Source: Schistosoma mansoni
Taxonomy: Eukaryota > Platyhelminthes > Trematoda > Strigeidida > Schistosomatidae
NCBI RefSeq assembly: GCF_000237925.1
Contig: NC_031499.1
Location: 5,917,734-5,981,733, forward strand
Reading direction: 5' to 3'
Length of the DNA stretch: 64,000 bases
Made by a program: the position numbers and the translations under genes. The notes below the pieces were generated by a model. The model saw only the letters and a list, made by a program, of their open reading frames with translations. It was not told the origin of the DNA and ran no database searches. This document shows positions 1-11,900 of this stretch, one piece after another (the stretch's first letter is position 1; each line of letters begins with the position of its first letter).

Positions 1-297
1 TGGTTCCTTTATTAATAAATCCACTATTAACATTATATCATCTTTGTTTATTACATTTTGTACACGTACATACACACATGTACCTACAACAAAATACTAT
101 AATTACAATTGACAGTAGTTGTGGAGGTAAGAGATAGGTTAGTATCACATAAACACTAGTCAGTCAGTCAGTTACATCGTAGGACCAGGCACACATATGC
201 ATCGGTCCAAGTTGCCATATCTCGTTAGCACAACAAGATGAACACCGAATTCATAGAAATAGTTAATTTAGTGGTGGTAGTATATAAAAGATAGGTT

Positions 298-825
298 GTA
301 TATAAGGATGCCCCCAAATCCCCTGGTACGGCCGAGAGTGGGGAGAGTCCGCTCTCCCTCTCCAAATGCTCTCACATGGCCACGCGAAAATATAGCTCCC
401 GCCAGGGAAGTCCTACTCACTGTCTTCTCGTGGCACCGGTGTTGTTTACGAAATTGAGAGGACGAAAAGCGAATGCCCGGCGCTTTAACCGGGTTGGTGG
501 ACACGGAAAGTTCACCTAGAAGAGTTGGAAAACCCTGATTCCAAACCAATGGTGCACATGGGCTGACTCCAGTATCCTGAAGAAACAAATGGCGTATGAA
601 CCTGTTGTTGGTCACCGGCTACCATGGGACTGCATCTCCTTACGATGCTCCACTGCCTTGTGGACTAGGCCTTCAGGCCAAAGGCTCGGGGTGTGGTCCT
701 CTAAGAAAACCACCTGCTTCAGTATCACAGCCCTAACACAAATCGAATTACATTTTTGAGGCGCATATTTATCTGGTGCTTTTTTGTACCAATATTTATG
801 TGTTTAGATAAATAAAGTATATAAG
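298..825 (+). repeat. Family R retroposon-like repeat, near full length
   Basis: About 530 bp from CCCCCAAATCCCCTGGTACG to the AATAAA-rich tail after TACCAATATTTATGTG. The family recurs at least ten times in this window in both orientations, always with the same 3' tail of AAATA units, which suggests a poly(A)-type retroposon. The minus-strand frame 615-268 is a by-product of its composition. Confidence 0.8.
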
Positions 826-1224
826 GATATAGTATAGGAAGGAAGAACGTTATGAAGCAATTCTAATCTTAAGATTTAAGGGAAGATAAAGAGTGTATAC
901 ACTAGTGTAGACTAGTGTAAACACTAGTACTACGAAACAAGTGGTAGCGTTTTTCACATATATGTATAAAACATAGATCATACATTAAGTAAACATCCAT
1001 TACACGATTTGCTAAAAATGATATCCAGAAAAGTATTGTGCTTCTTACCAATGTATTTACAATTGATAGATCACGGGGTTGTGATCAATGTCATGTATGT
1101 CAGGTCCTTCTTAGTGCAGATCGAATACTATCGATCACGTTGCGATGTGGCCACCAGTCTAGGTGACTCGACAATGCGAGCACTATGTTGAGATTAGATA
1201 GTGATTGGAGGTAGTCAACAGAAA

Positions 1225-1270
1225 ACCCTGGACCTAGATTTCGTGCTACTTGGCACTCGTCAGCAAGGTG
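1225..1270 (-). ncRNA. Hammerhead ribozyme, third sequence type
   Basis: Minus strand: stem I CCTTG/CAGGG, CTGACGAG, perfect four-pair stem II GTGC/GCAC with loop CAAGTA, GAAA, short stem III (TCTAGG), GTC. Predicted cut between 1231 and 1230. Stem I sequence differs from both SINE-A and SINE-B types. Degenerate relatives lie at about 57545-57640 and 58695-58800. Confidence 0.75.
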
Positions 1271-1499
1271 TACCTGTAATCTTGAGGGAACTGATGCTCC
1301 CTGACTGAAGTTGATGAGAAAATCCTAGTTTACAGTAAAAATCAAACTAGTTACTTTGGACTGAGTAGCTAGATTCAATGTGCTCTACACAATATTCAAC
1401 TACTAGCCATTGAATATCGATTCCTTTCATTCTCTCTCCTTGAATACTAATTAGTGGAGTTTTAATACAGAACAAAATTATGCTTACAAAACATTATAT

Positions 1500-1570
1500 G
1501 CAAAGTTGGATAGTGGTTAGCAGTGGAAGCTAGGACGTACATTTCGTCTCATTTGGGACTCGTCATGACC
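1500..1570 (-). repeat. SINE-B fragment with degenerate hammerhead
   Basis: TTGGATAGTGGTTAGCAGTGG and CATTTGGGACTCGTC are the ribozyme end of SINE-B. Minus-strand core reads ATGACGAG (C3 lost). Confidence 0.55.
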
Positions 1571-2107
1571 AAGAAAGACTTTTTTTGCTTATCGGTTACT
1601 AAGATATTTCAATGCTGAAGAAGAAAATGCAAGTATACCTTGTACTTAATTATGTTACGTTGAATTCATGTCTTTTTTTCGGAAGTTGAATATTGTTATA
1701 CCCTTATATCTTCCAAGACCTAAGTGTTCTTGTTTGGCGAAATACCTGTAAATAAATAACTTTCTGTTACAAATATCAATAGAGACTATGTGTTAAAAGT
1801 GATTGTCTTGAAATTCAAGAATATATATAACACAAATACTTGATATATCAAGCTTAAATACAGATATTCAACACTATATCAACACCAATGGCGGAGCATC
1901 AGCAGTCGCAACCATATCATTGGTAGTAAAAAATATGATTTAAAACAATGAAGTTTTAAAAAAATTACAAATGAAATGTGAAAGTCAAGATCTAACGATA
2001 AATAAAACGTCAATGGATCTGTATTATTGTGGATGAATTTGAACCACATCACACAACACATAAAAACATAGGTCATGATGATCACGTGATAATGGTCGTA
2101 TAAGATC

Positions 2108-2460
2108 TGTTGGGGATGTCAAATCCCCAGAACTTACTTGGTAAATGGCTTAATTTTGTAATTTTGTTTTGAAAATTTGAATTTCTTTGTTTTCGCGCCA
2201 AAGGCGCTCTTTTCACCTTCAAGTCGTATTTCCCACTTGTAAAATATTTTAAATGCTGTTGGTCCGTTGTGTCCTTGAGTGTGTTGTTTTGTAATGCTGC
2301 CCAAGTACAAATTATCGCTGTATATATACGTTTGAGTTTTTCCCTTATGACTTGCTTGCACGCGGCTGCTTACGGAATATATATTCCCCTACTTCGCCTT
2401 GGACTTCTTCCTCTAGTTAGCGGGGCTTGGGAAAACGGATTAGATTAGCCGCTTGTGTCA
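2108..2460. mobile_element. Candidate solo LTR in S1P intron
   Basis: A 353-bp block starting TGTTGGGGATGTC and ending TTGTGTCA has the TG...CA ends and GC-richer make-up of a schistosome LTR, unlike the flanks. A long minus-strand frame (2361-2134) inside is probably incidental. No clear target duplication was found, so the borders are tentative. Confidence 0.4.
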
Positions 2461-2625
2461 TTGTGTAATTGGCCTTCGTTTATTAACGAGAAAATCGACT
2501 TAGCTCAAGCATATCAAGATCAATTCGTGATTTCAATGAAACTCAGAAACTTCCCACAACCCTTTACTGATAAAAAAGGACTCTTCATCTATTTTATCAA
2601 AATACTAAAAAAAATCACAACTAAC

Positions 2626-2949
2626 CTTGTCAACAAAAGGTTTATCTAAAAAATCTGGTCCACCAATACTAAGATTGATAACATGTAATTTTCGACTAAT
2701 TGCATAATTGAATGCATCTAAAAACCATGATGTATAAGATATTTGTGTATCAGTGAATACACGAAATATGAATAAATCAGCACGTGGTGCAAATCCCCAA
2801 GGTGGACAAGTAGAATCGTCATGTTTATTAAAAGAATGAATAAATTTTGAGTAATATAAATTAGGATTTTGAGCAGCAATTAAACCAGTGACATATGTTC
2901 CATGACCATGTCGATCTAAAGCTTCAATAGAATCATCAGAATAGGATCT
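2626..2949 (-). CDS. MBTPS1: S1P catalytic His exon
   Basis: 324 nt, exactly 108 codons, phase 0 on both sides. Acceptor after TATATTTTAG; donor GACAAG|GTTAGT. Contains the catalytic His in [15 protein letters not shown], then [14 protein letters not shown], then [14 protein letters not shown] and [18 protein letters not shown], all near-verbatim S1P signatures. Between LIAA and GFAP there are about 25 residues ([14 protein letters not shown] onward) where vertebrate S1P has about six. No downstream exon was found in bases 1-2625. Confidence 0.95.
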
Positions 2950-5900
2950 CTAAAATATACAATAAAAGGATATCTATAAAATATTTTAAAAAATTTAATC
3001 AACAATGTCAACCTATATACAACTGACTATGATTACAAATTTGGTATAGAATGTGGATTAAAAAGCTGATTTGGTATAGGAGCAATTCTAGATTTTAAGG
3101 TCGCTCCCCGAGCCTTAGACATAGAGGTTTAGTCCATATGGCGTTAGAGCAGTATAGAGAGATACGGTCTCATGGTATCTAGTGACCAACAGTAGGTTTA
3201 TACACCATTTGTCTCCTCAGGATCCTGAAGCCTATGCTGCAGCATTGGATTGGAATCAAGGTTTTCCAACCTCCGTACCTGCCTACCCAGTTAAAGTGCC
3301 GGATATTCGCTTTACTTCCTCTCAATTTCGTAAACAACACCAGCACCGCCTTGCGAGAAAGCAGTGAGTAGGACTTTCATACAGAATAGTGCACAAAAAA
3401 GGACTTAGCAGATGGCTCAAGGTTACGAATGCTGGTTGGGCATGCATCTAGTTAACTCAAAAATATTAATTCACAGAAATCAGGATTTTAATTGTCGGTT
3501 TTGTAGTTCGACAAGATTGGCTGTCCTATATAAGTCAACGTATTCAACAGAAACTATAGCAATCAATACACATTCAACAACGTTAAATGACAAATCTGTC
3601 AGTTAGTAGCGCTAGCTTATATCCCGGTGTTAATTGAATGTAGTAAATATCTGAAGGACAGAATGACAAAAAATCAAGGTATTAATGAGATGTAGTAGTA
3701 ATGAGAATAACAAACTCAGAAGCTACTGAGATTCAATTTTCCAAGTAGTACTGTGGAATTTCAGAAGTTCCGTGATGAAAGATCTTCATAAAACAAACAG
3801 AGATAGAAGCTATTATCCAGTTTCTTGGTATTATTCATCTGAACACATGGAAATTCATTGTTGATCTAACAGAAGGACAGATTCTAAATGAATTGAAAAT
3901 CGAATATTTCATTTCAAAGATCCACCACACCATATGGAAAAATGTGAAATTAAGTAGCAACATGCATTAAACCGGTTGTAGAAGATTCTGAAAGCAGATT
4001 GACATTAGACCATTTATGTGGAATAGAGTACAATTTGAATCTGCGCCTCCAATCAATGAAAATAAGTCATGATAATTTGTAAATGTATATAACATTTATA
4101 TTAAATTATCAAATCACAAGTTGGATGATTGCCTTTAATGGTGTGCACTAATTCAATAAACATTCTCTGAATTAGATAGTAATGTCAAAAACCCAATAAC
4201 ATTTATAAACAAGTTCAAACGTTGTTCAGCTTGATTTCATTTGAACAGTCAAGTGGTACTGTAGTGAACGAGAACACGACTGGGGACAATCGAATGTATT
4301 TAAGCAAAGATTACAGACTATCTCAATAAATTCTGATTACCAAACAATGAACAGTCAATTTGCAAATTAACAACCAATTGTTTCAATCTTCACTGTTTCT
4401 TCTCTTATTCCATTGCTCATGCATTTTCCAGACGTTCGCGTTTCATTTCAGTTCTTTCTTCATCGGTCTTCTGCCAAAATACATTCTATGTCTGACCCAC
4501 ACCATATATTACTTATATGGATATAAGTAGACCACACCACAGTACCACAATTCACAGTGACACACGAAGTATTGTGGATCACACTTATGTGGGCGAGTTT
4601 ATACTTAAGTACCTAGTTGGATTAAAACAAATTTATTTTAAACTATGAAGTAGAATCTTGGCACTGATACATGCAAACTCATTAACTACCTAGTTGGACG
4701 TTGTTTTTGAACATTTTATAATGTTATCAGCAACTTACATTAGTTATATCAACTGTCCAATCAGTTCTTTCAATAATATTACTTAATGAAAAGTGTTTAT
4801 GATCAGATGGTGCCAATCCTGTATCAAATATGCCCACACGAACACCATTACCGCACAAACCACGAGACCAAGCATATTCCGCCTGTAACAGTTTCCATGG
4901 CTAATCATACAAGGATAAACATGAAGAATTCTATAAGGATCTTGAAAAAAAACGTACTAAATTGAATAATCTAATTAAAAGATAACAGGTTAGGCAGTTG
5001 GAATAGAACATGAGCCTGTGTGTACGTATTAGTTCAAAGCTGAGAGGTACTTATGGATGCTAGCTGTTGGTCGAAAGTTGGCTTAATTTTTCAGGGTATA
5101 TATGCATATATACCAATGAATTTCTGTGTATTTTAATTCGCTTAGGCAATACAAATCCCTAGTAATTCTTATTCTTTTTACTTATGTTAGAAGTCAGCCT
5201 CGCATATGCGTAATGTGTATATCAGTATTCCAACAGGACGACTGACCGACATAATAGAAGACGAGGTTTATTAAAATAATGTGATATATTGGCTTAATAT
5301 GAGATCGATCTTAATTCTACCATTTAGATTTTATACAAAAGTTGTCTAGAACAAAATACTTAGGGTTTCTTTTTAAGTTTCAGCCATACGTAGGTTCAAA
5401 TTAGGCTTTTCAGTGTATTCAAAAACATACACTGCTAATATTGATTCTGAATGTCCAGAAGGCAGGAGTGTTGTTCACAAAAGTGAGATGACGAAAAGCG
5501 AATGTCAGGCGCTTTAACCGAGTTGGTGGACAAAGCGAGTCCACCTAGGGGAGTTGGAAAACCCTCATTCCAAACCAATGGTGCACATGGGCTCCAGGAT
5601 CCTGAAGGAACGAATGGCGTACGAATCAATCGTTGATCACCGGCTACCATGGGACTGCATCTCCTCACGATTCTCCACTACCTTGTGGATCAGATCTTTC
5701 GGTCAAAGGCTCTGGGTGTGGCCCCCTAAGAAAACCACCTGCTTCAGTTTGGGCACCTGGGCAGTATCACAGCCCTCACACAAGTCGAATGAGATTTGTG
5801 CGTCGCATATATATCTGGTGCTTCCTTGTACCAATATTTATGTGTTTAAATAAATAAATAAATAAAATGTCCAGGGTGAAGTGATTTATCTTGATTCTTG

Positions 5901-8900
5901 GATATTTCAATTCGCCTAATATGACACTTAAGTTTGCATAAATATGTATGATCAGATTGTTATTTGGAACGTATTACGCTAATATGACACAACGCGGTTC
6001 CTATAAACTTCGCTTTCGCATTGTATTCTGTAAATTTATGAAGAAAGAATTATTATTATTATTATTATTGTCATATGATGTGGATTTTTAAGGGAATAAT
6101 AACAGCAGAGATTACCTGCAGAGATTACCTGTTTTAACGGATCTAATGGTAAAGTTCCAGGAGAATATCTCTGTGAATTGCCAAACTGATGTATATCAGG
6201 AAAAAAAGAAGTTAAAGTAATAATAAAATGGATTACTTATGTTGAATATAAAATAAACATTAACATTCTAATACGTTGCAAATAATATCGAGCCAATTAG
6301 ATTAGTTTGGCCATATTGAAAATATCTCATTTCTACAATAGGTCAGTCACTATTCAAATAGCTCAGTGATAACGCCTGACCCTGAGAAACTAGGCGAAAT
6401 AACATTGGTTTCTCCAGAGAACAGAACATTCTTTCTAATCACAAGCATGCCATGATGGTGAGTGCTAACTAGCACAAACCATAGGTCTAGGAGAGTTTCC
6501 TGTCGATTACCTACAACCATTTGACAAACTATCAATATCCCAGAAAATATTTGTCAACAATATAGAGAACATGAAGTTTATGGGTTCTATAACCGCAAGC
6601 GAGGTTGTGGATGCGCATTACTGAAGAGTCTCATACTAGGACGAAACGGCCATTTGATGCTTTCAGGTTTCTTATGATGATCTAACCTAGATCGGTTTAT
6701 GATTTCACTGAAATCAAACAATCTCCACAACCGCTTACTGACAAATAAAGAATTATAAAATATACTTTAGAAGTAACCACCTTTATCAGAAGGGGTTTTG
6801 TGGAGATTTTAGCAATTTTATAGTTGAATTCATGAGTTAATTGAAGCTGGACTACCATGCCAGCACTGGGTAGCCGTCTCGTTCTATTGTGGGATTCATC
6901 AACAGTGTGCATCCACCATCCCGCCTCGCAAGATTCGGACCCAGAACCTATCAGTCTCACGCGAGAACACTTAACCTTTAGACCACTGAGCTGGCATCCA
7001 ACGGTGTTATTGTCTAACCTCAACCAATGTACGAAATTGAGCAACTGTCCACCATTGTCTTCAATGAGTTACTATCTCACAACAAACCCGATTGAACTAC
7101 ACTGGTCACTGTTTCTCACTAAAACTCTAGGAAATACCAGTTACTAGTACTCCTAGCTTTCTCGTGTTTATTATTATCAATTACTATTATTGTTATTACT
7201 ATTATAACAAAAGATAGAAAATTGTAGGCATTTGTATTTTCGTTAATGAAATGAGATTTATGTGATTTCAGTCAGTCAAAATAGGACTATGCATTAAAAC
7301 TGTTGATATTCATTCAACTACTCATTGTATCTAATAACCCAAAGGAATACAGAGATAATAAATATACGTGTATAATATATCCAGATATAATGATATAAAC
7401 AAAGTGATTATCATGGTAAGCAAAGATGGATAGTGGCTAGCAGTGGAATCCAGTTTGACGCGCGTTTCGTCCTATTTGGGACTCGTTAGCTGGATGTACC
7501 TGCATCTCAGAGTTGATGTTCACTTCGGGACTCGAACCCAGTAGCTTTGCTTACCATGCTTGTGAATTTAGGCTATATCGAGGCAATACGCATAGTATGC
7601 ACATATGCCAATTAGAGACTGACCAGTTGCAGTCCTAAAAACATCAATGGGAAAATTCAAACAAACAATATTAAGTGAATTTAAAGTAATTATCAGTTTT
7701 AAAAAACAAACACTTACCAGTTTCAAATTTCTTCTTGAATCTAGACGACTGGCTAAAAAGTAATCGAAATTATGCAATATCAATGAATCCAAGATAAACT
7801 ACATGTATCTTTTTTTGGGGTGGATCACATGTTCACAAAACAAAAAAAATTCCTAATTATTCCTAAAATAAAATTCATTTCTTGATGAAAAGATAAACAA
7901 TCGCAATTCCTGAGGAGGTCCATACCAGGTAGTCAGNNNNNNNNNNNNNNNNNNNNNNNNNNNNNNNNNNNNNNNNNNNNNNNNNNNNNNNNNNNNNNNN
8001 NNNNNNNNNNNNNNNNNNNNNNNNNNNNNNNNNNNNNNNNNNNNNNNNNNNNNNNNNNNNNNNNNNNNNNNNNNNNNNNNNNNNNNNNNNNNNNNNNNNN
8101 NNNNNNNNNNNNNNNNNNNNNNNNNNNNNNNNNNNNGCGGATAACAATTTCACACAGGAGCGGCCGCGAATCGATATCGTCGAGACCAATGTGGTGGAAT
8201 TCTCTATCTTCACAAACATAACCAAGGCCGTCCAGTGCTTTCCAGGTTTTCGATGGTGGGTCTAACTTCAATCGACCCATGATTTCAACTTTGAAAATAC
8301 CGAATTCTTCACAAACCCCCTCTGATCTAAAAACAATTTTTATTTTCACAATTGATTATAAATTTTATATTAAATTTCTCTAATGGAAAGTGTTGAGCGA
8401 TTTCAATACATTAACCATATTCTTTCAAATAATGTAGATATCATAAAAAAGTTGCACTAAAATGTTGTTGTGCTTTCAAAACCGCAAGCGTGAGTCAATT
8501 GAAGCTAGACCACCAAGGAAAACTTGGAAGCACTGGACGGCCTTGGTTATGTTTGTGAAGATAGATCTTAATGATCATCGGATGATCACGCTACCGATCA
8601 GTCAAGCATCTCCTTACGATGCTTCACTGCCTTATGGATCAGACCTTTAGGTCAAAGGCTCTGGGTGTGGCCCCCTAAGAAAACCACCTGCTTCAGTTTG
8701 GGCACCTGGGCAGTATCACAGCCATCATACGAATCAAACGAGATTTGTGTGGCGCATATATGTCTGGTGCCCCTTTGTACCAATATTTATGTGTTTAAAT
8801 AAATAAAATTATAAATGCCTTTTTACCACAAACGTCTTCTTTTAAACGAATAGTGTCAATCGCTGTTATAATAATGGCAGATATTGCGTAGGTTGTAACT

Positions 8901-11900
8901 CTCAAGACTATCTTACGAAGAATTATCAATGATATTTTGATTGTAATAATTACTAAACACTTGAATTGTTGTATTTTTGAGTTGCTCTAGCAGTAAGCTT
9001 TCGAATGATTCATTAAATAACTACTTCAGTTATTATTATTCAAATATGGACCCATAACTGAATTCTCCTTCATTCATAGGATACTCATGTCTATATATTA
9101 TAATGTTTTTATTTGTGTGTGATTTACTGTACATAAACTAGAACAGGTGTATTTATCCCACTTAAGAGAGCTGGATAACGGGCGCCAACACAATGATGAA
9201 TTAACTTTGACATACTTATATCTACTTTGACAATTTGATACTTTTAGTTTGTTAGATTGTCCTGCAAACCATTTCAAAGATCTATGATGTGTGTCCATAA
9301 TTTGAGCAAATGTTATATGTTACATGAATGATTCAAACGGTTCTCCATTCGTAAAATTAAACTTTACAAACAGAATTTATTTATATATTGTGTTAAAATC
9401 TGTTCTAGGAAGTAGGCGTTAGAAGACTGAGTTCTAGACCTACTATAGATGTTAAGTATTGACTTAATTGTCATTGAGTTAGTAGTCAAGTGGAGGTTAT
9501 TGTGTTATAGGTTAGCAGTAGGTCATCGGTTATACATAGGCAATTTAAGTACAATAATCAACATTCGGACTAGAGAGAGATTAGATTATACAACTGTTCG
9601 TCAGAATAAACAGGTTAATCATATGGACCTCAAATATAATACAAGATGTTAGTTTCCACTGACTTCACATTACTTACAATGCAGTCGATAAAACCATCTA
9701 ATTGGTTAACATATAATTAATGGTTTCCTTTTAGAATTTTTGGAAATTCCCCTCAATGAAGTGCCGCGAAACTTACAGCTACAGAAAATTTCATTTGATG
9801 ATGACATTACTTTTTAAGTAGAAATATTTACGTAGACATTAGAAATGACTAGATAAGAGGTAAAGATGAAAACGGAAGCTATTCTCTAAAAAAAACACCA
9901 ATAAATTGTTATATGCCGTGCAGAATTATGAATGGTAACTTTGGGGACTATTTATGGACCAATATGATATGTATATTTCCTATTGTATAATTGCTAAGTA
10001 ACTTAACTATTCATACTCATGTTCCTTTTATTATGAGCTTTATTTTGACCCATAGACTATTACTGTACGGTTTACCATTCCTGAGTTATACCCAGTCTAT
10101 TAAATACTGTTCCCCCTATTCACAGCCACATTCGGTCAAATCTTGTACAAATGTTATTTTCTATTTTATGGTACAACGTCGTCAGTTTGTTTGGTATATA
10201 AATCCAGTATTTTTGAGAACAATGATTTATATTGCAGAGGCTGTTATTGGTGTTCTGGACTTAACTGGCTGGGCTAGGCTAGGCAGATAGCAGGACCGAT
10301 AAGTACTCGAGACTGCTCGCACAGGTTTCCGTGTATCATTGATCCGATCAGTAAATTCACTGCTCTCTAATTGGCGGCCTTATCACATCATACGTCAACA
10401 GGTCATCCAGACATAACTGTTAGTCAGTTTTAATGTACAACAAATAACCTAGCTCAGTATAGATTTTAAGACTTTTTATTTATTGTATATGGTAGTATTC
10501 TTATAAATCCATAATAATTATGCAATTTTTTAAGACTAAATAGTACAAAGTACATTATTTAACTTTTCTAGTGTTCTGGTTGGCAGATTGGAAATGGAAG
10601 AAGGATGTCGTGTAAACAATCAATTGTTTATAGTATATACACATTAGTTACATCATCATTTAAAGTAGGTATACAAAGTGAATTCATAATGGTATATGTA
10701 ACATAACCAACATTCCTAGAAACCAATGATTCCAAAAAGATGGGTTACCATTTTTTATAGGTTCACTTTTCTCGTGATTGCCTTTGATCAACTTGTCACA
10801 TACGATTTTTTTGTTTTAAACTGTTTAAATCACAAACTGATCTTAGCTAGACCACAGTGAAAACTTTGAAACACTGGATGGCCGTTTTGTTCTATTGTGG
10901 GACTCGTCAGAGATGTAGGTCTACAAACCCGCACGCGGGAATCGAACTCAGGGTCTTGGGTTTACAGTGTGAACACTTAACCTGTAGAACAATGAGCCAG
11001 TACCCAGTAGTGTTAATGTCTAACTTCAATTAATCCATGATCTTGCACAACCCTTCACCAGACTGAACTTCACTGGTCACCGTTTCTCACTCAAACTGTT
11101 TGTTGAAAAAAGACTTGAATCAGTAAGAAATACTTGTAATATAATTGATTTCATTTAAATTACGACTGAAAATTAAGAAGCACAAGAAAACTGTTTTGTT
11201 CTACAAGTATGCGACATCCCAACAATGCACATCAAACATCTCCACTAGATATATCTAGCATAAGAACTTTAAGTCACACAATGAACACTTAACCATCCTT
11301 CAACAATAATCATTATTATATTTGTATGCGTGTGGAGTGAGATAGTGCTCGAAAGTCCAAACTAAATCAAGATATATTCTTAGGGGCCCATTCATTCCTG
11401 AAACCTTTATTCTAAAGTTTATGAAGCAAGAGAGTAACGTCAAAAGAAATCATTCCACCGCAGTCGGTGAACAAAGTAGGTTAATATATTATTCATTCCC
11501 TTATACCTCAGAAGCCCATGTACACTAGTGGTTTAGAATCAGTGTTTTCTAACTTCCTTAAGTTAAGTTTTAGTATCTATTAGTCAGGTACAAGGGCCAG
11601 ACGTTCGCTTCTCGTTCTACTCTTTTCGTAAAAAATATAACCCCCTCGCTTAAGGGCAGTGAAGGCTACAAATCCATGTTCATTTGAGATCATCCACAGT
11701 AAGTGAGCGGACTCTTACTACATTCAGTTCTATGAAGAGTGAAATAAATTGGACTTATCATCAACTTCCACATACATTTCACAATTCAATTCTACTATTA
11801 AACAAATCACCAGTAAAAGAAAACGTATCACTAACTTACAATTGTGCAGAAATTCTCCATCATTTATATCATAGTTTAGAAGAACACGATTTATTTGTTT

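Noticed and set aside
268-615. 115-codon minus-strand frame
   Set aside because: Lies wholly inside a family R repeat and recurs with stops in other copies; a composition by-product.
2134-2361. 75-codon minus-strand frame as S1P exon or gene
   Set aside because: No S1P similarity; it sits inside the candidate solo LTR and lacks splice signals.
8000-8349. Frames reading through N at 7.9, 20.1, 35.2 and 60.9 kb
   Set aside because: Open only because N is read as any residue; no support as genes apart from the S1P and Prx1 exon edges.
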